The position numbers were made by a program, and so were the translations under genes. Below are positions 51,826 to 55,438 of a DNA stretch of 55,438 nucleotides, piece by piece. The notes beneath the pieces were generated by a model. That model was not told where the DNA came from and ran no database searches. It worked only from the letters and a program-made list of their open reading frames with translations. Position 1 is the stretch's first letter; the number at the start of each line of letters is the position of its first letter. Source of the stretch: Deltaproteobacteria bacterium (GTDB lineage Bacteria > Desulfobacterota > Binatia > HRBIN30 > JACQVA1); contig JACQVA010000216.1 in the NCBI GenBank assembly GCA_016210005.1, positions 1 through 55,438 of the forward strand, read 5' to 3'.

Positions 51826-52117
51826 GCAACCTCCGACCGAGACAGCGCGTAGGATACGCCTTCCTCAAAAGCCCGTCCATAACCTAAAATCCTTGGGCCT
51901 GCTTTCGGGTGAGCGGCCCTGGACCAAGCTCTATCTGGCCGATCTCTTCGAAGCCAAGTGGACCAAGCTGCCGGCGGCGAGCGGCGGCGTTAAGCTCGAT
52001 TTCGTGCGCTGGGTAGCGGGCAAGTCGCGGATCGCCGCCGCCATCGTCGGCCGCGCCCGGCACGGGTTTCCGCTTGCGCTGGACCTCCGGGCGACGCCCG
52101 TGGCGGAGATGGAGTGA
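51824..52117 (+). CDS. Unrecognised open frame, possibly a gene fragment
   Basis: A 97-codon frame on the plus strand, divergent from the winged-helix gene with overlapping start codons. From about 51890 it reads like protein: KSLGLLSGERPWTKLYLADL, then FEAKWTKLPAASGGVKLDFV, then RWVAGKSRIAAAIVGRARHG, ending FPLALDLRATPVAEME. No family was recognised. A start shared with the divergent gene is unlikely, so this may be the 3' end of a decayed gene. The rest of the gap to 52217 holds nothing else. Confidence 0.3.
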   Translation: MQPPTETARRIRLPQKPVHNLKSLGLLSGERPWTKLYLADLFEAKWTKLPAASGGVKLDFVRWVAGKSRIAAAIVGRARHGFPLALDLRATPVAEME

Positions 52118-52216
52118 GGCACGCGGCCGGTCAACACGCGTACGGCGGGCGGCACACGCGCGCCGGCGGAGGTCGGCTCGTGGCCCGCATGAGCACAATC
52201 GCGATTGCTTGGTCGT

Positions 52217-53071
52217 TTACGCACGCAGTTCGATCGCCGCGTTGCTGAGCACCGGAGTGTCGCGCTCCTTGGTCTTCGCGTCCACCAGCAGCCGGCCGCC
52301 TTCCCGCCACACCGACGTCACGATCGTTTCGCCCGGAAACACCACGCCCGCGAAGCGCACCTGGTAGCGGGCGACCTTAGTGACATCGCCGTCGAGAACG
52401 TGGTCGACAACCGCCTTGCACACGACGCCGAAGGTCGACAGCCCGTGCAGGATCGGCTTGTCAAAGCCGCCCATCGCGGCGAACTGCGGATCCGCGTGCA
52501 ACGGGTTCTTGTCACCCGAGAGGCGGTAGATCAGGGCCTGGTTGGGCATCGTCTTGCTCTCCGCGGTGACATCGGGAGCGCGCTCGGGGGCCTGGTTGCC
52601 TGCCGGCGGACCGGATTCGCCGCCGAACCCGCCCTCGCCGCGGGCGTAGATGCCGAAGCGGTTCGTGAACAACGGGCCGTCCTTATCGCCCGACACCGTT
52701 TCCACGATGATCAGCGCAGCCTTGCCCTTATCCCAGATGTGCGCGACGCGGCGCTGGGTTTCCACCGCGCCGGCAACCGGAATCGGCCGGTGGATGACCA
52801 GGTCCTGCTCGCCGTGCAGCACCATCATGAAGTTGATCTCAACCCCCGGCATCTCGCCAAGCCCGGAGAGCGCACCGAAGACCGGGATCACGCCGTAACT
52901 GGGAAGCACCTTGAGATTTCTCTCGTAGGTGTACTCGAGCTCCTTCTCATCGGTGGGCTTCTCGAAGCCCGCCCCGAGGCCGAGGTGGTAGAGTACGATG
53001 TCGTCCGGCCCCCACTCTGCACGCTGAGCGGGAAACTTCGCGGCGAGCGCCCTGCTTGGATCGATAGGCAT
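52217..53071 (-). CDS. MaoC-like two-hotdog enoyl-CoA hydratase 2
   Basis: A 284-residue double-hotdog hydratase like the hydratase-2 part of peroxisomal multifunctional enzyme type 2. The N-terminal half is a non-catalytic hotdog with the start AKFPAQRAEWGPDDIVLYHLGLGAG. The C-terminal half carries the hydratase motif NQALIYRLSGDKNPLHADPQFAAMGGFDKPILHGLSTFGV, with Asp and His placed as expected. It converts trans-2-enoyl-CoA to (R)-3-hydroxyacyl-CoA and suits branched or steroid-like acyl-CoAs. ATG 53071 follows GGAGGACACT. It lies downstream of the thiolase on the same strand (123-bp gap), a natural pair in side-chain beta-oxidation. Confidence 0.88.
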   Translation of the reverse strand: MPIDPSRALAAKFPAQRAEWGPDDIVLYHLGLGAGFEKPTDEKELEYTYERNLKVLPSYGVIPVFGALSGLGEMPGVEINFMMVLHGEQDLVIHRPIPVAGAVETQRRVAHIWDKGKAALIIVETVSGDKDGPLFTNRFGIYARGEGGFGGESGPPAGNQAPERAPDVTAESKTMPNQALIYRLSGDKNPLHADPQFAAMGGFDKPILHGLSTFGVVCKAVVDHVLDGDVTKVARYQVRFAGVVFPGETIVTSVWREGGRLLVDAKTKERDTPVLSNAAIELRA

Positions 53072-53194
53072 AGTGTCCTCCACAGCGCGGGCTTTGCCCG
53101 CGGTCCAAAGTCGAAAGTCTCAACCCCAAAGCCAAATTACCAATCTGATTTCATTGCGTCACGCAAGAGTCATTCCCGGGGACGGCGGCTAGCG

Positions 53195-54358
53195 CTATTG
53201 CGGCAGCCCCAAGATGGTAACGGCACAGACCGAGCCTGGTCCTCCCAGATTGTGCGCCAGCCCGAGGCGCGCGTTTTTCACCTGTGCCCCATCGGCCCGG
53301 CCTTGGAGCTGTTTGGTGATCTCGCAGAGCATGCGGCAGCCGGTGGCGCCGATGGGATGACCGAAGCACTTCAAGCCGCCGCTGGCGTTGACGGCGATCT
53401 TCCCGCCCACATCCGCATGCCCTTCGCGCACGAACTTCGCGGCCTGGCCGCGCTCGCAGAAGCCGAGGTCCTGGATGTTGAGCAGTTCGGTGATGGTGAA
53501 GCAGTCGTGCACCTCGGCCAGGTCGATCTCCGCGACCGGGTTCTTGATCCCTGCCTCCGCGTACGCCAACTTCGCCGAGGCCTGCGTTGCCGGAAAACCC
53601 AACCAGTCGAAGGACGCCCGATACATCGGCAGAAAGGCGTGCATGGTCAGCGCGTTTGCCTTGGTGAGGGCGTAATCGTGCTTGTGCTTGCTCTTCTTGG
53701 CGATCTCCGGCCGAGTGATCACCACCGCGGCGGCGCCGTCGGACATGGCGCAGCTGTCGAAGCGCCCCAGGGGCCAGGCGATCATCGGTGCGTTCAGGGC
53801 CGTATCCAGGCTGATGGCCCGCCGGAAGTGCGCCTTCGGGTGATGGGCGCCGTTCTTGTGATTCTTGACCGCGACTTGCGCTAGGTCCTCCCGCGTCCAG
53901 CCGTACTCGTGGAAGCAGCGCGTGGCGGTCAGGGCGAACATAGCCGGAGCGCTGGCGCCGCGCATCACCGGATGCCCCATGTCTACCGGCAGGCCGGAAC
54001 CGCCGACATCCATGAGCTTCTCGACTCCACAGGCGAGCACGACATCGTAGACTCCGGATGCGACCGCAAAGCAGGCGTTGCGGAAGGCATCCATGCCCGA
54101 GGCACAGAAGTTCTCCACGCGTGTGGTGGGCTTGCCGAACAGCTTGAGAGGTTCGGCGGCGACGCTACCGCTCAGGCCGGTGAAGTCGTAGAGGTTGCCC
54201 ACCCAGGTCGCCTCGATGTCGTCCGGGGTAACCCCGGCGTCATCCATCGCCTCGAACGCGGCCTCCACGATCAGGTCTTCCGCGTCCTTCTCCCAGAGCT
54301 CGCCGAACTTGGTGCAGCCGACACCGATGATGGCCGTCTTGTCCTTGATGCTTCCCAT
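53195..54358 (-). CDS. SCP-x-type thiolase (acetyl-CoA acetyltransferase family)
   Basis: A 387-residue thiolase of the non-decarboxylating SCP-x/lipid-transfer type. The nucleophile is C85 in VENFCASGMDAF. HDCF (H284) and GHPIGATG (H334), with C331 just before, supply the other catalytic parts. It cleaves 3-oxoacyl-CoA to acetyl-CoA (or propionyl-CoA) and a shortened acyl-CoA, and this subgroup often acts on branched or steroid side chains. The start MGSIKDKTAIIGVGCTKFGEL is typical. It sits upstream of the enoyl-CoA hydratase 2 gene; together they carry two steps of one beta-oxidation turn. Confidence 0.9.
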   Translation of the reverse strand: MGSIKDKTAIIGVGCTKFGELWEKDAEDLIVEAAFEAMDDAGVTPDDIEATWVGNLYDFTGLSGSVAAEPLKLFGKPTTRVENFCASGMDAFRNACFAVASGVYDVVLACGVEKLMDVGGSGLPVDMGHPVMRGASAPAMFALTATRCFHEYGWTREDLAQVAVKNHKNGAHHPKAHFRRAISLDTALNAPMIAWPLGRFDSCAMSDGAAAVVITRPEIAKKSKHKHDYALTKANALTMHAFLPMYRASFDWLGFPATQASAKLAYAEAGIKNPVAEIDLAEVHDCFTITELLNIQDLGFCERGQAAKFVREGHADVGGKIAVNASGGLKCFGHPIGATGCRMLCEITKQLQGRADGAQVKNARLGLAHNLGGPGSVCAVTILGLPQ

Positions 54359-54524
54359 GAGATTCTCCTCTTGCGCCTCGGCTGAACTTGCTCAGCGCTA
54401 TGCGCGTAACGACATAAGCAATTCCGCTTTTCCTCCTCCAGCACGAATACCACGAAACTCACGAAGATGATGGGAAACCCTTGTCGTCGCCTGGAGCGGC
54501 TCGGCCTGTGCTATCCTGCTACCC

Positions 54525-54650
54525 CTGGAAATCATCGAAGCCGAGTTCGAGAACGGTGTACTTCGTCCCATGCGCCCCAGTGGGGGTCTTGGGCAGTGGA
54601 CGTCACAGCACGAGCGCTCCGACCGGATGCTCCGGTCCCAACGGAAGTAG
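54525..54650 (+). pseudogene. DUF104-type antitoxin remnant
   Basis: A short frame reads LEIIEAEFENGVLRPMRP, the exact start of DUF104 (AF2212-like) antitoxins, which normally go on to LEPLDLPEGTEV. Here the match ends after RPMRP and the frame stops at 54648-54650. There is no ATG; a CTG at 54525 is the only start-like codon. No PIN toxin follows. It is probably the relic of a toxin-antitoxin pair. The rest of the 310-bp gap between thiolase and lipoprotein genes shows nothing else. Confidence 0.45.
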
Positions 54651-54669
54651 CTGCAGCGTCTTGATCCCA

Positions 54670-55176
54670 TTACTCCCTCCTCGTGAGGGGCGCGGTCTCT
54701 GGGTCCTTCGACCCGCCGACAATATCGCCGGTCTCGATGTCCTCGACCCAAGCGGGGTATTGAGAAGGCGCTCCAGGAATATCGACAGCGCGCCCGTCGA
54801 CGCGATAGCGATGTCCCGGCTGGCCCGTGAACTCGACCAGCCGCACTTGCACGGGCCGAGTGATGCTCGCAAAAGATGAGCCCGGGCCGAGAAAGAGATG
54901 GTTGACCCAGTATGCGGTAGTAACCGCATGAGGCCCGGGAAGAACCGCCCACTCGTCGGCGGACGGGTCCACGGAGTGACCGTCGACGGAGATGACGGTG
55001 ATACGTGTGGTGCGGTTGTAGACGACCCATATCTTGCGGTGGGTCGATCCCGAAAGCACGGCCACCTGCTGATTTGGTAGTGCAGGACCGTCATACAGTT
55101 GCACTCTATGCGTGGAACACGCGGCTACGATGAAGGCGATGAACAGAAGTGGCAAAGTGGCGCGAGCATGTGTCAT
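54670..55176 (-). CDS. Lipoprotein of unknown function
   Basis: A 168-residue lipoprotein. The signal peptide MTHARATLPLLFIAFIVAAC ends in a lipobox VAAC, so Cys20 would be lipid-modified. The mature part is beta-rich with a PEGA/carboxypeptidase-like start (VQLYDGPALPNQQVAVLSGS, then RITVISVDGHSVDP, LPGPHAVTTAYW), the pattern of small surface or periplasmic lipoproteins that contain a single immunoglobulin-like fold. No family name could be fixed. The C-terminus ends in a charged, likely disordered tail. Alone on the minus strand. Confidence 0.7.
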   Translation of the reverse strand: MTHARATLPLLFIAFIVAACSTHRVQLYDGPALPNQQVAVLSGSTHRKIWVVYNRTTRITVISVDGHSVDPSADEWAVLPGPHAVTTAYWVNHLFLGPGSSFASITRPVQVRLVEFTGQPGHRYRVDGRAVDIPGAPSQYPAWVEDIETGDIVGGSKDPETAPLTRRE

Positions 55177-55383
55177 GAGACACTCCGGTGGTGGTGTCTA
55201 ACGCCCTGCGCGGCCAGACCGCGCCCTCGACCAGCGCCTCGACAGGCGACCCTCATCCGGCGAAGTGAACATGACGGGGCTACCCAGCCCAGCTGTTCCG
55301 TGTCCTTCCGGTGAGCATGCATGCGCGCTGACGTCGCGTTCGACTAACCTCCCCGGCCATCTCGACGAGAGGAGGATGGTCGA

Positions 55384-55438
55384 ATGGCAAGGGAGAACAG
55401 CGCAACGCAGGGACTGGCACGACTGAGTGAGCTGCGGC
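55384..55438 (+). CDS. Start of a truncated gene (window edge)
   Basis: ATG 55384, eight bases after GAGGAGG, opens a frame MARENSATQGLARLSEL that runs off the window end. The alternative ATG at 55373 in another frame hits a stop after 16 codons. Only 18 codons are visible, too few to identify the family. The 207 bp upstream, between the lipoprotein gene and this start, shows no clear promoter. Confidence 0.45.
   Translation, partial: MARENSATQGLARLSELR

Overview
The window is GC-rich bacterial chromosome with dense, mostly short operons on both strands. No tRNA, rRNA or CRISPR array was seen. The best lineage guess is a Candidatus Binatia / Desulfobacterota_B-type soil or groundwater bacterium. 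This rests on two secreted proteins ending in the same EF-hand (dockerin-like) tail, VTVDELVTGVN, on the tandem DUF507 pair, and on the mix of PAPS-type sulfotransferase, MaoC hydratases, SCP-x-type thiolase, nitronate monooxygenase and an ethylbenzene-dehydrogenase-type molybdoenzyme. The assignment is an inference from gene content, not a database result.

Layout. 1-156 is a truncated copy of a small inverted-repeat element. 257-3416 holds single-domain genes (EthD, EamA exporter, VOC, flavin reductase, 2Fe-2S ferredoxin). 3691-6160 is a three-gene minor-pilin block (PilV-, PilW- and PilX-like). 6294-9627 is glmU-glmS, behind a recognisable promoter. 9676-10105 is a second, full-length copy of the small element: 29-bp terminal inverted repeats around a frameshifted GIY-YIG nuclease gene. 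10264-15232 holds nitronate monooxygenase, a CocE-type hydrolase whose nucleophile position is Cys, an Eis-like acetyltransferase and a MaoC hydratase. 15576-22658 holds a giant Cys-rich secreted protein, an alpha/beta hydrolase, a reelin-like secreted protein with a CxxCH motif, an anchored hypothetical protein and a methyltransferase. 22997-25719 is DUF507-DUF507-groES-groEL with a strong terminator.

27027-30650 is a tight luxE-luxC-class III aminotransferase operon. It could turn a fatty acid into an aldehyde and then an amine. 31605-33112 holds a DHH phosphoesterase and a small protein, followed by about 680 bp of AT-richer DNA. 33793-39285 (minus strand) is a TCA-cycle operon, mdh-sdhC-sdhA-sdhB-sucC, without sucD. 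39512-40285 is the scar of a lost type I restriction system: start of hsdM, a four-helix-bundle accessory gene, and start of hsdR. 

40327-54358 reads as an accessory catabolic and lipid region: SirB1-type protein, SDR, ACAD10-like phosphotransferase, then a minus-strand operon of molybdoenzyme alpha, beta and sulfotransferase. After that come a penicillin-acylase-family amidase with two DUF5985 membrane proteins and a winged-helix regulator, and a MaoC hydratase next to an SCP-x-type thiolase. The window ends with an antitoxin relic, a lipoprotein and the start of a truncated gene. The most notable systems are the LuxE/LuxC/aminotransferase operon, the molybdoenzyme-sulfotransferase operon, the GIY-YIG inverted-repeat element and the type I restriction scar.
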